A stretch of DNA of 64,000 bases from Paenalcaligenes sp021793095 (GCA_027317645.1 DAHVQS010000006.1:1-64000); one strand, 5' to 3'. Positions 17,348-26,979 are shown, numbered from the stretch's first letter. Made by a program: numbers and translations. Notes: generated by a model from the sequence alone, not told the origin.

Positions 17348-18169
17348 TCACTTAATCAGTGCTTGATGCACAGTAGATAGCCATTGTGCGGCCGTATCCA
17401 CAGCCAACTGCGGGTCATCCTGGGCCTGCATTGAGGCCTCCATCGTCTGGATGAGCTTGCTGCCGATCACCACAGCATCGGCATGCTCGGCAATGCGGCG
17501 CGCGCTTTCGGGGCTGCGTATCCCAAACCCCACACCGACTGGAGTATTCAGATAGCGCCGGATACGCGACAGCTGTCGGACCACATCATCAATATCAATG
17601 CTGGCAGCGCCGGTCACCCCTTTTAGGGAAACATAATATACATAACCGCGCGCTAATTGGGCTATTTTTTGTATCCGTTCATCCGTGGAGGTTGGTGCCA
17701 ACAAGAAAATCGGATCAATGGCCTGCGCCATCAAGGCCTGTGCAAACTCCTCGGCCTCTTCGGGGGGATAATCTACCGTCAACACCCCATCGACCCCAAC
17801 CGCCGCCGCTTGATCAACGAAAGCCTGCTGGCCCATTGCCTCTATAGGGTTAGCATAGCCCATCAATACCACGGGCGTTTGCGTATCAGTTTGGCGAAAC
17901 TCACGGACCATATCGAGCACCTTGTGCAAAGTCATCCCCTTGCTCAAGGCACGCTCTGCAGCTCTTTGGATCACCGGGCCATCCGCCATGGGGTCAGAAA
18001 AAGGCACCCCCAACTCGATGATGTCTGCCCCGGAATCTACCAGTGCATGCATGAGCGGTACACTGACACGGGGGTCGGGATCACCCGCCGTAACATAAGG
18101 CACCAAGGCGGCGCGGCCCGCCAACCGTTGGAAAGTGTTTTGTAATCGTTGATTGGATTGTGTTGTCAT
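17348..18169 (-). CDS. trpA: Tryptophan synthase alpha chain
   Basis: Cleaves indole-3-glycerol phosphate to indole, which is channelled to TrpB. The 273-residue TIM barrel has the catalytic Glu in IELGVPFSDPMADGPVIQ and the conserved LLAPTSTDERI and GVGFGIRSPE loops. Starts 18 nt after trpB on the same strand. Confidence 0.97.
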   Translation of the reverse strand: MTTQSNQRLQNTFQRLAGRAALVPYVTAGDPDPRVSVPLMHALVDSGADIIELGVPFSDPMADGPVIQRAAERALSKGMTLHKVLDMVREFRQTDTQTPVVLMGYANPIEAMGQQAFVDQAAAVGVDGVLTVDYPPEEAEEFAQALMAQAIDPIFLLAPTSTDERIQKIAQLARGYVYYVSLKGVTGAASIDIDDVVRQLSRIRRYLNTPVGVGFGIRSPESARRIAEHADAVVIGSKLIQTMEASMQAQDDPQLAVDTAAQWLSTVHQALIK

Positions 18170-18187
18170 TTGATCAGTGCCCCATCT

Positions 18188-19387
18188 TTAAAGCTCAATG
18201 CCGCTGTACTCGGCAACCGTATGCATGTCCTTGTCACCACGCCCCGAGAGGTTGACCAGAATCACCTGATCCGAGCTCATTTGGGGGGCCACCCGCGCCG
18301 CATAAGCCAGCGCGTGCGATGATTCTAAGGCCGGCATAATTCCCTCAAGGCGACAACACTCATGAAAGGCCTCTAGTGCCTCGGCATCGGTGACGGTGTC
18401 ATAACGCACCCGCCCGATTTCCTTGAGCCAGGCATGCTCGGGGCCGACGCCTGGATAATCTAAGCCCGCCGAAATGGAATGAGTGGGCTGCACCTGGCCG
18501 TCCTCGGTTTGCAGAATCAATGTGCGGTTACCATGGAGCACCCCGGCACGCCCCCGTGTAATGGAGGCCGAGTGCTCATTGGAATCGAGCCCGCGTCCAG
18601 CCGCCTCAACACCCACTAAATCGACATCCTGATGCTCGATATAGGGGTAAAAAATACCCATGGCATTGGAGCCCCCGCCAACCGAGGCCACGATCATGTT
18701 TGGCTGGCCCCCTGTTTCGGCAGGCATTTGCTCGAGACATTCGGTGCCAATCACTGACTGAAAATCGCGTACCATCGCAGGATAAGGGTGGGGACCAGCG
18801 ACAGTACCAATGATGTAATAGGTATTTTCAACATTGGTCACCCAATCACGCATGGCCTCGTTGAGTGCGTCCTTTAGTGTGCGTGAACCAGAATCTACCG
18901 ACACGACCTGCGCACCGAGCAATTTCATGCGGTATACATTAGAGGCCTGCCGACGGACGTCCTCAGCTCCCATATACACCACACACTCTAGGCCATAACG
19001 AGCAGCCACAGTGGCCGTTGCCACCCCGTGTTGGCCAGCCCCGGTCTCAGCGATAATACGGGTTTTGCCCATACGGCGAGCCAATAAAATCTGCCCAATG
19101 CAGTTATTGATTTTATGTGCCCCGGTGTGATTGAGATCCTCGCGCTTGAGCCAGATCTGCGCACCCCCCAGCTGCTCGGACCAACGGCGAGCAAAATAAA
19201 CTGGCGAAGGACGACCCACAAAATGATTCAACTCATTTTGATACTCGGCAATAAACTCAGGATCGTGTAAATACTTTTCATACGCCTGCTGCAACTCATC
19301 GAGCGCATGAACCAATGTCTCGGCCACAAAAGATCCCCCATAGGGGCCAAAATGACCACGTGCGTCTGGATACTGATAAGAACTCAA
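18188..19387 (-). CDS. trpB: Tryptophan synthase beta chain
   Basis: PLP enzyme joining indole and serine to make tryptophan. With the TTG start at 19387 the protein has 399 residues, the usual TrpB length, beginning SSYQYPDARGHFGPYGG; AGGGA lies about 9 nt upstream. A frame extends 23 codons further to another TTG (19456), which would give an atypical N-terminus. PLP Lys92 is in HTGAHKINNC, the phosphate loop is GGGSNAMG, and RGRAGVLHGNRT is present. trpF, often upstream in related genomes, is absent; relA lies upstream instead. Confidence 0.95.
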   Translation of the reverse strand: MSSYQYPDARGHFGPYGGSFVAETLVHALDELQQAYEKYLHDPEFIAEYQNELNHFVGRPSPVYFARRWSEQLGGAQIWLKREDLNHTGAHKINNCIGQILLARRMGKTRIIAETGAGQHGVATATVAARYGLECVVYMGAEDVRRQASNVYRMKLLGAQVVSVDSGSRTLKDALNEAMRDWVTNVENTYYIIGTVAGPHPYPAMVRDFQSVIGTECLEQMPAETGGQPNMIVASVGGGSNAMGIFYPYIEHQDVDLVGVEAAGRGLDSNEHSASITRGRAGVLHGNRTLILQTEDGQVQPTHSISAGLDYPGVGPEHAWLKEIGRVRYDTVTDAEALEAFHECCRLEGIMPALESSHALAYAARVAPQMSSDQVILVNLSGRGDKDMHTVAEYSGIEL

Positions 19388-19522
19388 AACACTAATCCCT
19401 TTTGGGCTAACGTCAGGCGCTACGGTATCAATCACCACAACGAATCGCGCTGACAATTAAAAAATACTACGCTAAAAAGTAAATCAACTGACTAAATCCC
19501 GCTATTTTAACAGTAAATGAGA

Positions 19523-21766
19523 CTAACGTCGCTGTGCCTGCACACCGGGTATTTCCTCGAGTACGGTCAATAGCTTTTGGATCTCGCTGCCATTTTTCAC
19601 CTCAGCCGTAAACACAATATGCGTCAATGCCCGACGGCTTTGGGTATTGACCCCCACCACATTGATGCGTAAACGGGCAAATACCTCGGTAATATCACGC
19701 AATAGATGCGCTCGTTCAGGGGCATGCACATGGATATCTACAGGATAAACACTGTCTCCGACATCCTCACCCCAAGCTACCTCAATCACACGCTCGGGCT
19801 GCTGAGCAACCAACCCCTTGAAGGAACTGCAATTGCTGCGATGTATCGACACCCCACGGCCTTTGGTAATAAACCCAGCAATTTTGTCTGGTGGCGCGGG
19901 CCGACAGCAACGCGCCAACTGGGTCAGCAGGGAATCCACCCCAACCACCAACACCCCACTACGCCCGGTGCGTGTCACACTCGAGCGACCCGCATCAGCG
20001 ATATGTGGCGTTTCTGAATCAATTTCTCGAGACTGGGGTTTAAAATTTTGCTCGATGTGGCGCAGACTGTATTCATCCTTGGCCACCGCCACATACAGGT
20101 CATCGGCTTTGGCAAAACCCAGCTGCTGTGCCAGCTGTTCTAGATTGACTGCGGTACGCCCCAGTCGCTGCAGCTCTTTTTCAACCAACGCCTGCCCTTG
20201 GCTAATACGCTCTTGTAGCTCGACCGCATTAAACCAAGAACGCACCTTGGCCCGAGATCGTGCGCTGGCCAAAAACCCTAGATTAGGATTGAGCCAATCT
20301 CGTGACGGCCCGCCTGATTTGGCGGCCATCACCTCAACCGTCTGGCCTGTTTCCAAGCGAGTGCTCAGCGGGACCATCTGCCCATCCACGCGTGCGCCAC
20401 GGCAGCGATGCCCCAAATCAGTATGTAACGAATAGGCAAAATCAATAGGAGTCGCCCCCTCGGGTAATTCGATGACCCGCGCCTGCGGTGTCAACACATA
20501 AATACGCTCGGGGCGCTTTTGTGCCGATGCTGTGTGTGAGGTCGTGTCTTTTTGTCCGGGCACCCCTTTGGGATCTGAGCTATCCCAAGCCAGCAGCTGA
20601 CGCATCCAAGCTATTTTCTGCTCGTCATCACTCGCTGCCACCTCGCCCCCGCGGGGCCCAGCCTCTTTGTAGCGCCAGTGCGCCGCCATGCCATACTCGG
20701 CAAAGTGGTGCATCTCGCGCGTGCGTATTTGCACCTCGAAACTACGTCCTTGCTCATCTGCCACAACGGTATGCAAAGAGCGATAGCCATTGGGTTTAGG
20801 GCGCGAAATATAATCATCAAACTCATCTGGCAGCGGGGTCCACATCGCATGGATCAATGCCAAACTGGTGTAGCAGCTGCGCTCATCATCCACGATCACC
20901 CGCAAGGCACGCAGATCATACAGCTGATTAAAATCCAGCTGTTTATTGCGCATTTTGTTCCAAATGCTGTAGATATGCTTGGGGCGCCCGGTCACCTGCG
21001 CATCAATACCGGCACGCCGCAAAGCGGTGGATAACTTATCCACCACCTGTTTGATAAAGCCCTCGCGCTCAACGCGCCGCTCTTCGAGCTTGCGCGCAAT
21101 ATCTTTGTAGGTGTCGGGCTCTAAAAATCGAAAAGCCAGATCCTCCATTTCCCATTTGATTTGCCAAATCCCCAAACGATTGGCCAGCGGGGTATAGAGC
21201 TCCATGGTTTCACGGGCAAAATCCAAAGGACAAGGCTGCTTGCTCTGGGCAAACCAGCGCAAAGACTGTAAACGCGAGGCCAAGCGAATCAAAACAATCC
21301 GCAAATCAACCGCCATGGCCAGCAGCATTTTTCTTTTCATCTCGCGCTGATCCGTCAACGCACGTGGGTCGTGATCCTTGGCAGTAATTTGAGCAATTCT
21401 ATAGAGCGAACGCGTCCCCTGTACCAAGGTATTCACCTCGGTACCAAAAGCGGCCTGCAGCTGTTCACGTTGGGCGGCGTCGCCCGCATCTTGGGGCAAA
21501 TAGGCCAACAACGCTGCCGCCTGAGTCGGGACATCGGCACCCAGCTGCTGCAAAATTGGAATCATGGCGGCGCAATGCTTGTCGATGCGCTCACCCGTAC
21601 GAACCCGAACCCCAATCAACCAGGGTTCAACATAGTGTACGGCCTGCGCAAATAACTCGCGTTGTGACTCGGGTTGATGCGCACTCACCTCTTTTAACCA
21701 CTGAGCGGTAAAAGGAGTGTCCTGATCATCCCGCGTTGGTGTTGAAGTGGAAATGGTGGGTGACAT
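19523..21766 (-). CDS. relA: GTP pyrophosphokinase RelA ((p)ppGpp synthetase)
   Basis: Ribosome-associated synthetase of the stringent response alarmone. The 747-residue protein has an N-terminal pseudo-hydrolase domain in which the His-Asp pair of SpoT-type enzymes is missing (AALLAYLPQ instead), the synthetase domain with DLRALRVIV and EFDDYISRPKPNGYRSLHT, a TGS domain (IYVLTPQARVIELPEGATPIDFAY), and C-terminal zinc-finger-like (ARCCRPAPPDKIAGFI) and ACT domains. Lack of the HD residues and presence of the ExDD motif argue for RelA rather than SpoT. The ATG at 21766 is preferred over a TTG at 21772. Confidence 0.93.
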   Translation of the reverse strand: MSPTISTSTPTRDDQDTPFTAQWLKEVSAHQPESQRELFAQAVHYVEPWLIGVRVRTGERIDKHCAAMIPILQQLGADVPTQAAALLAYLPQDAGDAAQREQLQAAFGTEVNTLVQGTRSLYRIAQITAKDHDPRALTDQREMKRKMLLAMAVDLRIVLIRLASRLQSLRWFAQSKQPCPLDFARETMELYTPLANRLGIWQIKWEMEDLAFRFLEPDTYKDIARKLEERRVEREGFIKQVVDKLSTALRRAGIDAQVTGRPKHIYSIWNKMRNKQLDFNQLYDLRALRVIVDDERSCYTSLALIHAMWTPLPDEFDDYISRPKPNGYRSLHTVVADEQGRSFEVQIRTREMHHFAEYGMAAHWRYKEAGPRGGEVAASDDEQKIAWMRQLLAWDSSDPKGVPGQKDTTSHTASAQKRPERIYVLTPQARVIELPEGATPIDFAYSLHTDLGHRCRGARVDGQMVPLSTRLETGQTVEVMAAKSGGPSRDWLNPNLGFLASARSRAKVRSWFNAVELQERISQGQALVEKELQRLGRTAVNLEQLAQQLGFAKADDLYVAVAKDEYSLRHIEQNFKPQSREIDSETPHIADAGRSSVTRTGRSGVLVVGVDSLLTQLARCCRPAPPDKIAGFITKGRGVSIHRSNCSSFKGLVAQQPERVIEVAWGEDVGDSVYPVDIHVHAPERAHLLRDITEVFARLRINVVGVNTQSRRALTHIVFTAEVKNGSEIQKLLTVLEEIPGVQAQRR

Positions 21767-21857
21767 ATTCAATCATCTATGGTGTATTAGTGATATACAA
21801 ATGTTGGATGAATGCTTTCATTGTAGTGAGCCTGTTTTATTCTGGGGGCAATAGCTT

Positions 21858-22367
21858 ATGACCAAACAGACTTTGCAAATTATCTGGCACTCACGCACAG
21901 GGGCGAGTCAACAACTGGCCAGTGCTGCCCAACGAGGGGCCCAGGACGCGTTGACCGCCCTCGAGGTCACTGAGACCCACCAGGTACGCAGCACCGTGGC
22001 GACTGCCGTCAGTTTAAAACAATTATTACACGCCCAAGCATTTATTTTCTGCGCCCCAGAAAATTTGGCCAGTCTGAGCGGCGAGATGAAAGCGTTTTTC
22101 GATCGCCACTATTACGCCGCCATTGAGCAACTCAACGGACGACCGTACAGCACAATCATCAGCGCGGGCAGCGATGGCCACAATGCTCTGAAACAACTAC
22201 AAAAAATATGCACTGGCTGGCGTCTAGACGAGGCCTACCCCCCATATGTATGCATGCTGGGGGCCCAAACTGCCGAGCAGATCTGGGCACCCAAACAACT
22301 CAACCAAGAGCAGCTGGCCCCGGCCTACGAGCTGGGTGCCAACTTGGCGGCCCTGATCGCGCTTTGA
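21858..22367 (+). CDS. Flavodoxin-like NAD(P)H oxidoreductase family protein
   Basis: A 169-residue flavodoxin-fold protein: phosphate-binding loop IIWHSRTGASQQLA near the N-terminus (family pattern YSxTGxT), FCAPENLASLSGEMKAFFDRHYY in the middle, and ISAGSDGHNALKQLQKICTGW. This combination is seen in the 'flavodoxin family / NAD(P)H-dependent oxidoreductase' group of unknown physiological partner. Single gene, transcribed away from relA. Function beyond FMN binding cannot be given. Confidence 0.75.
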   Translation: MTKQTLQIIWHSRTGASQQLASAAQRGAQDALTALEVTETHQVRSTVATAVSLKQLLHAQAFIFCAPENLASLSGEMKAFFDRHYYAAIEQLNGRPYSTIISAGSDGHNALKQLQKICTGWRLDEAYPPYVCMLGAQTAEQIWAPKQLNQEQLAPAYELGANLAALIAL

Positions 22368-22373
22368 TGCTCA

Positions 22374-22401
22374 CCTTTTGCTGGTCGCCTTTTGCTGGTC
22401 G
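22374..22401. repeat. 14-bp tandem duplication
   Basis: CCTTTTGCTGGTCG occurs twice head to tail (22374-22387 and 22388-22401) directly after the stop of the flavodoxin-like gene. Probably a slippage duplication. Confidence 0.9.
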
Positions 22402-22409
22402 CTCTTGGA

Positions 22410-22429
22410 TGATCGCCTATGAGCGATCA
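22410..22429. terminator. Possible convergent hairpin between flavodoxin-like gene and pncB
   Basis: Perfect 7-bp inverted repeat TGATCGC / GCGATCA with a 6-nt loop, in the short gap between two converging genes. It lacks a real T-run, so intrinsic termination is uncertain. Confidence 0.4.
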
Positions 22430-22491
22430 CCCTTTAATGGTGCTCCTTTCGCCATTGCCCTTCCATCTGAGGGCTGTGCACCCCACCACCG

Positions 22492-23679
22492 CTATGCGGT
22501 GTCGGCATCTGTTTCCGGTATTTGGAATACCTTGCGCAAATAAGACAAATAGGCCGGATCGTCACACATGGTCTTTTCTGGGGTATCAGAAATCTTGGCG
22601 ACCGGCTGACCATTACAGCGCACCATCTTGATCACGACCTGTAACGGCGTATGCCCAAAATCATTGGTCAAATTAGTCCCAATGCCAAAGGAGACCTTGC
22701 AGCGGCCGGCAAAATAATGCGCGAGTTCAATGGCCTTGGGGATGTCTAATGCGTCAGAGAAAATCAAGGTTTTAGTACGCGAATCAACTCGGTTTTTTTC
22801 ATAGTGCGCCAGCAAACGATCCCCCCATACAAAAGGATCCCCCGAATCGTGGCGGGCACCATCAAATAATTTGCAGAAGTACATATCAAAATCGCGCAGG
22901 AAAGCATCCATGCCATACACATCTGAGAGCGCAATGCCTAAATCACCACGGTATTCACGCGCCCACATCTCGAGGGCGAACACCTGCGAATCGCGCAAGC
23001 GTGGGCCCAGCGCCTGACAAGCTTGTAAATACTCATGCGCCATGGTGCCCAAAGGCAACACATCGTGTTTTTTGGCCATCCAGACATTACTGGTACCGGC
23101 GAAGTGCACCCCCATCTGATCCTTCATGGTGGCCACGACCTCGTCATGCCATTTTTTGGAAAAACGGCGTCGCGTCCCGTACTCGGCCACACGGAAATCG
23201 GCCAACGAAGGATCCTCGGTCACCAGCTGCATCTTGGCGCGCAGCCTAGCCCGCCCTTCTGCTAGCGGGGGATGCGGTTTTGTATTGCGAAAATACACCT
23301 CATTCACAATCGCCAGGACCGGGATTTCAAACAAAATCGTATGCAGCCACGGCCCCTCAATCTCTATATTAATGCCCCCCTGCTCACCTGGACCGATGTG
23401 AATACAACGCTCAGGCAGTTGAAATAAACGTAAAAAATCGATAAAGTCACTTTTCATGAATCTTAGACCGGCCAGGTAGGCGAGCTCATCTTCGTTAAAT
23501 TTGAGCTGACATAATTCATGCACCTCTTGGCGAATCTCATCCAAATAAGGACTTAAATCTACATTGGGTGTGCGGCACTGAAAGCGATACTGCACTTGCG
23601 CAGTGGGAAAATGATGTAGGACGACCTGCATCATCGTAAATTTATACAGATCAGTGTCAAGCAAGGAGTTAATAATCAT
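22492..23679 (-). CDS. pncB: Nicotinate phosphoribosyltransferase
   Basis: Salvages nicotinate into nicotinate mononucleotide for NAD synthesis. The 395-residue protein starts MIINSLLDTDLYKFTMMQVVLHH-like and contains the family segments EYGTRRRFS, GTSNVWMAKKH, HDSGDPFVWGDR and the GIGTNLTND loop. ATG at 23679 has AGGA 4-5 nt upstream. Single gene between convergent and divergent neighbours. Confidence 0.96.
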   Translation of the reverse strand: MIINSLLDTDLYKFTMMQVVLHHFPTAQVQYRFQCRTPNVDLSPYLDEIRQEVHELCQLKFNEDELAYLAGLRFMKSDFIDFLRLFQLPERCIHIGPGEQGGINIEIEGPWLHTILFEIPVLAIVNEVYFRNTKPHPPLAEGRARLRAKMQLVTEDPSLADFRVAEYGTRRRFSKKWHDEVVATMKDQMGVHFAGTSNVWMAKKHDVLPLGTMAHEYLQACQALGPRLRDSQVFALEMWAREYRGDLGIALSDVYGMDAFLRDFDMYFCKLFDGARHDSGDPFVWGDRLLAHYEKNRVDSRTKTLIFSDALDIPKAIELAHYFAGRCKVSFGIGTNLTNDFGHTPLQVVIKMVRCNGQPVAKISDTPEKTMCDDPAYLSYLRKVFQIPETDADTA

Positions 23680-23827
23680 ATTTTCCTGTAGGTTTAATGG
23701 TCTTATTCTTGTTTTAGATATATCTTCGCTAAAATAGCTTTTTCAAGACTATTGTATCTTTTAAAAAGTCTGTTTTTGTTTCACCCGTATCCTTTGTACG
23801 GCGATTTATTTTTCGGAGCAAGCCAAT

Positions 23828-24151
23828 ATGACACATGTCGTCACCGAAAACTGCATTAAATGTAAATACACCAGCTGCGTCGATGTCTGCCCCGTTGACT
23901 GCTTCCGTGAGGGGCCCAACTTTTTAGTTATTGACCCCGACGAATGCATTGATTGCGCAGTATGCATCCCCGAATGCCCCGCTAACGCTATTTTTGCCGA
24001 AGAAGACGTTCCTGAGGACCAGCTCCACTTCATTGACCTAAACGCCGAGCTTTCCCCCGTGTTTGGCATGATCAACCGCTCCAGTGATCCGCTGCCAGAT
24101 GCCGAAGAGTGGAACGGCAAACCCGATAAACTACAGTATCTCGAGCGCTAG
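23828..24151 (+). CDS. fdxA: Ferredoxin FdxA (7Fe-8S type)
   Basis: Small electron carrier with one 3Fe-4S and one 4Fe-4S cluster. The 107-residue protein has CIKCKYTSCVDVCPVDCF and CIDCAVCIPECPANAI, the Azotobacter FdI/FdxA cysteine layout, plus the C-terminal extension typical of this subgroup. GGAG lies 9 nt before the ATG. The AT-rich 148-nt region upstream probably holds its promoter (a TTGTTT/TAAAAT pair near 23711-23737 is only weakly spaced). Confidence 0.95.
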   Translation: MTHVVTENCIKCKYTSCVDVCPVDCFREGPNFLVIDPDECIDCAVCIPECPANAIFAEEDVPEDQLHFIDLNAELSPVFGMINRSSDPLPDAEEWNGKPDKLQYLER

Positions 24152-24199
24152 TATTTAATAAAATTAACCTTTTTATCGCTGTCCGCAGGCTATCGCTAT

Positions 24200-24230
24200 A
24201 GGGCCTTGATTGTCGCCACAATGAGGCCCT
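24200..24230 (+). terminator. Hairpin downstream of fdxA
   Basis: In the 235-nt gap fdxA-phaZ, AGGGCCT (24200-24206) and ATTGT pair with ACAAT and AGGCCCT (24224-24230) around a CGCC loop, a 12-bp stem with a small internal bulge. There is no T-run directly after it, so it may be a weak terminator or an mRNA 3' stabiliser. The remainder of the gap is AT-rich and otherwise featureless. Confidence 0.45.
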
Positions 24231-24386
24231 GTTAGCCTTTGCACAGCCGACCAGTCATGTAGGACCTCCTTATAAACCCTATAGAAAACCTGTAGACAAA
24301 TTATCCCAAGTTATATACAAGTAAATCTTACACATAACAAAAATCACGGATAACAAGACAAACAGCAACCACTACACGGACTTTCT

Positions 24387-25613
24387 ATGCTTTATGACCT
24401 ACATGAACTGCAACGCCGGTTTCTTGGCTCAGTCGCTTCATTTTCTAATACTGGGGCGCATTTTTTCTCACACCCACTGAGCCCCTTGGCCTATACCCCC
24501 GTTTCCAAGCAGTTGGCAGCGGGCTATGAGCTGTTGCACCGTTTGGGCAAAGAATACGAAAAGCCCGCCTGGGGCATCGACACCGTCGAGGTTGAGGGCA
24601 CGCCCACCCCAGTGAGCATCACCACCTGTATTGAGCAGCCCTTTTGTCATTTAATTCGTTTTGAGCGCGCCCACCCCAAGGCCCAAGAGCAGCCCTCAGT
24701 GCTCATTGTCGCGCCGCTGTCGGGGCACCATGCCACCCTGTTACGCGATACGGTGCGCACGATGCTGCAAACCCACAATGTCTACGTGACTGACTGGATT
24801 GATGCGCGCATGGTTTCCCTAGGGGCAGGTGATTTTCACCTGAATGACTATGTCCGTTATATCCAGGATTTTATCCGCTATCTCGGCCCCGACATTCATA
24901 TCATGGCCGTATGCCAACCCACGGTACCGGTATTAGCGGCGGTCTCTCTGCTGGCCCAAGAGGGCTATGCCCACCCCCCAAAAAGCTTGGTGCTCATGGG
25001 TGGCCCTATCGATACGCGCGAGTCCCCCACTCAGGTCAACCGACTGGCCACGACCAAATCCTATAGCTGGTTTGAAAATAACCTCATTCATCGGGTACCT
25101 GCACGCTACCCGGGTGCCGGGCGCCGGGTTTATCCAGGCTTTTTACAGCATGCTGGTTTTCTGGCGATGAACCCCGATCGACACATGCTGTCTCATTATG
25201 CGTTTTACCAACACCTCGTCAAAGGTCAGGACAATGATGCCGAGGCCCACAAACGCTTTTATGATGACTATAATGCGGTCCTAGATATGCCCGCCGAGTT
25301 TTATCTCGACACCATCCAGATCGTCTTTCAAGAGCACCTACTGCCCCGCGGTTTATGGAATATTGATGGTGAGTTTGTGGATCTGCGCGCCATCCAACAC
25401 AGCGCATTACTCACCGTTGAGGGCGAGCTCGATGACATCTCTGGTCAGGGCCAGACCCACGCAGCACAGAGACTGTGCTCTGGGATTGCACCACGCAACA
25501 AACAGCCCCTGACAGTTGATGGCAGTGGTCATTATGGTATATTTTCGGGGCGCCGCTGGAGAAATATTGTTTACCCAAAAATCCGCGACTTTATTGCAGC
25601 ACACGAGGCCTAA
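24387..25613 (+). CDS. phaZ: Intracellular polyhydroxybutyrate depolymerase
   Basis: Degrades stored poly-3-hydroxybutyrate granules. The 408-residue alpha/beta hydrolase matches the Ralstonia PhaZ1 type: it starts MLYDLHELQRR and uses a cysteine nucleophile in place of serine (Cys176 in MAVCQPTVPVLAA), with the likely Asp in EGELDDISG and His in GSGHYGIFSGRRW. No signal peptide, as expected for the intracellular enzyme. No PHB synthase (phaC) lies in the window. The ribosome site is weak. Confidence 0.93.
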   Translation: MLYDLHELQRRFLGSVASFSNTGAHFFSHPLSPLAYTPVSKQLAAGYELLHRLGKEYEKPAWGIDTVEVEGTPTPVSITTCIEQPFCHLIRFERAHPKAQEQPSVLIVAPLSGHHATLLRDTVRTMLQTHNVYVTDWIDARMVSLGAGDFHLNDYVRYIQDFIRYLGPDIHIMAVCQPTVPVLAAVSLLAQEGYAHPPKSLVLMGGPIDTRESPTQVNRLATTKSYSWFENNLIHRVPARYPGAGRRVYPGFLQHAGFLAMNPDRHMLSHYAFYQHLVKGQDNDAEAHKRFYDDYNAVLDMPAEFYLDTIQIVFQEHLLPRGLWNIDGEFVDLRAIQHSALLTVEGELDDISGQGQTHAAQRLCSGIAPRNKQPLTVDGSGHYGIFSGRRWRNIVYPKIRDFIAAHEA

Positions 25614-25657
25614 ACCAGCGACTGGGTCAGCCGTGTGCTGCTACCCAAAGCACAGGC

Positions 25658-26293
25658 ATGAGCGCTTCTACTGATAAACTGGTCCAGTCCATTAATGATG
25701 TATTACCCCAAACCCAATGCACGCGTTGTGGCTATGATGCCTGCTTGCCCTATGCCGAGGCCATTGCCACACAGGGCGAGGCCATCAATCGTTGCCCACC
25801 CGGCGGCCCCGAGGGGATAGAAAAACTCGCCCAACTCACAGGGCAGCCCGTCACTGACCTTGATCCTGAGTGCGGCAGTTTCGGGCCCGTATTGGTCGCT
25901 GTGATTGATGAGGCCCACTGCATAGGCTGCACCTTGTGCATACAGGCCTGCCCCGTGGACGCCATCGTCGGCGCCAACAAGCTCATGCATACCATCATCC
26001 CTGATTACTGTACCGGCTGTGAGCTCTGTGTCGCCCCCTGTCCAGTAGATTGTATTGAGATGCAGCCAACCGATATCAGCTGGACCCCTGCACTGGCCCA
26101 ACAGGCACGTGCGCGCTACGAGCACAGACAGGCCCGCCTCAGTGATGCGCATGGCGAGGATTTGCACACTCCTGCAGCGCGTCTATTGTCGACCAAGCCC
26201 GAGCTCACGCCATTAGCAGACTCTGATGCCCAAGAACGACAGGCGCGTATTGCAGCTGCCTTGCAGGCAGCCCGCGCACGCCGTAAAAAATAA
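25658..26293 (+). CDS. RnfB/RsxB-like ferredoxin, soluble orphan
   Basis: A 211-residue iron-sulfur protein: an N-terminal four-cysteine Fe-S domain (TQCTRCGYDACLPYAEAI ... NRCPPGG), then two 4Fe-4S ferredoxin motifs (CIGCTLCIQACPVD and CTGCELCVAPCPVD), and a charged C-terminal tail. This is the RnfB/RsxB layout, but the N-terminal membrane helix of RnfB is absent and none of rnfA, C, D, G or E is nearby. Encoded 44 nt after phaZ and 6 nt before nth, so likely co-transcribed with the Fe-S enzyme endonuclease III. The redox partner is unknown. Confidence 0.85.
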   Translation: MSASTDKLVQSINDVLPQTQCTRCGYDACLPYAEAIATQGEAINRCPPGGPEGIEKLAQLTGQPVTDLDPECGSFGPVLVAVIDEAHCIGCTLCIQACPVDAIVGANKLMHTIIPDYCTGCELCVAPCPVDCIEMQPTDISWTPALAQQARARYEHRQARLSDAHGEDLHTPAARLLSTKPELTPLADSDAQERQARIAAALQAARARRKK

Positions 26294-26299
26294 ACACCC

Positions 26300-26935
26300 A
26301 TGATGAATGCAGAACAACGACAGGAAATGTTTGCACGCTTTCAGGCTGCAAACCCACACCCCACGACTGAACTCGAATACGACAGCGATTTTCAACTGCT
26401 GATCGCGGTGATTTTATCGGCCCAAAGCACAGATGTTGCCGTCAATCTCGCGACCCGTAAATTTTTCCCGCGCTATGGCACCCCCCAAGGCATACTCGAA
26501 TTGGGTGAGGAAGGCCTGCGCGAATGCATCAAAACCATCGGTCTGTACCGAAACAAGGCCAAACATGTGATCCGGACTTGTGAAATCCTCCTTGCAGAGC
26601 ATGATGGTCAAGTCCCCAATACCCGCCAAGCACTAGAGGCTTTACCTGGGGTAGGCCGCAAAACCGCCAATGTGGTCCTCAATACCGCGTTTGGTTTGCC
26701 CACCATCGCTGTGGATACCCATATTTTTAGGGTCTCTAACCGCACTGGGCTTGCCCCGGGCAAAAACGTCAACCAGGTTGAGAAAAAGTTGCTCGAGGTC
26801 ATCCCTGAACCCTACCTAAAAGACGCCCACCACTGGTTGATTTTGCATGGTCGTTACATTTGTGTGGCGCGCAGTCCTAAATGCAAAGAATGCGGCATCG
26901 CTGATCTATGCCAATTTCCGGACAAAAACCTTTAG
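26300..26935 (+). CDS. nth: Endonuclease III
   Basis: Base excision repair glycosylase/AP lyase for oxidised pyrimidines. The 211-residue protein has the helix-hairpin-helix LPGVGRKTANVV with Lys121, catalytic Asp139 (AVDTHIFRVSNR) and the C-terminal 4Fe-4S motif with spacing C-X6-C-X2-C-X5-C. Starts at one of two adjacent ATGs (26300/26303). The preceding ferredoxin-like gene is a common neighbour in betaproteobacteria. Confidence 0.97.
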   Translation: MMNAEQRQEMFARFQAANPHPTTELEYDSDFQLLIAVILSAQSTDVAVNLATRKFFPRYGTPQGILELGEEGLRECIKTIGLYRNKAKHVIRTCEILLAEHDGQVPNTRQALEALPGVGRKTANVVLNTAFGLPTIAVDTHIFRVSNRTGLAPGKNVNQVEKKLLEVIPEPYLKDAHHWLILHGRYICVARSPKCKECGIADLCQFPDKNL

Positions 26936-26979
26936 TCCATGCCCATAGATGACTGGGGCAGCGACGGGCAGCCCCACAG

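Noticed and set aside
19457..19522. Possible trp attenuator/leader peptide before trpB
   Set aside because: No Trp-codon-rich short peptide and no alternative hairpins visible in the short gap.
24290..24365. AT-rich stretch with TTATCC-like words upstream of phaZ that recalls DnaA boxes
   Set aside because: The words do not match TTATNCACA well enough, there is no dnaA/dnaN/gidA context and no cluster of good boxes; not supported as an origin.
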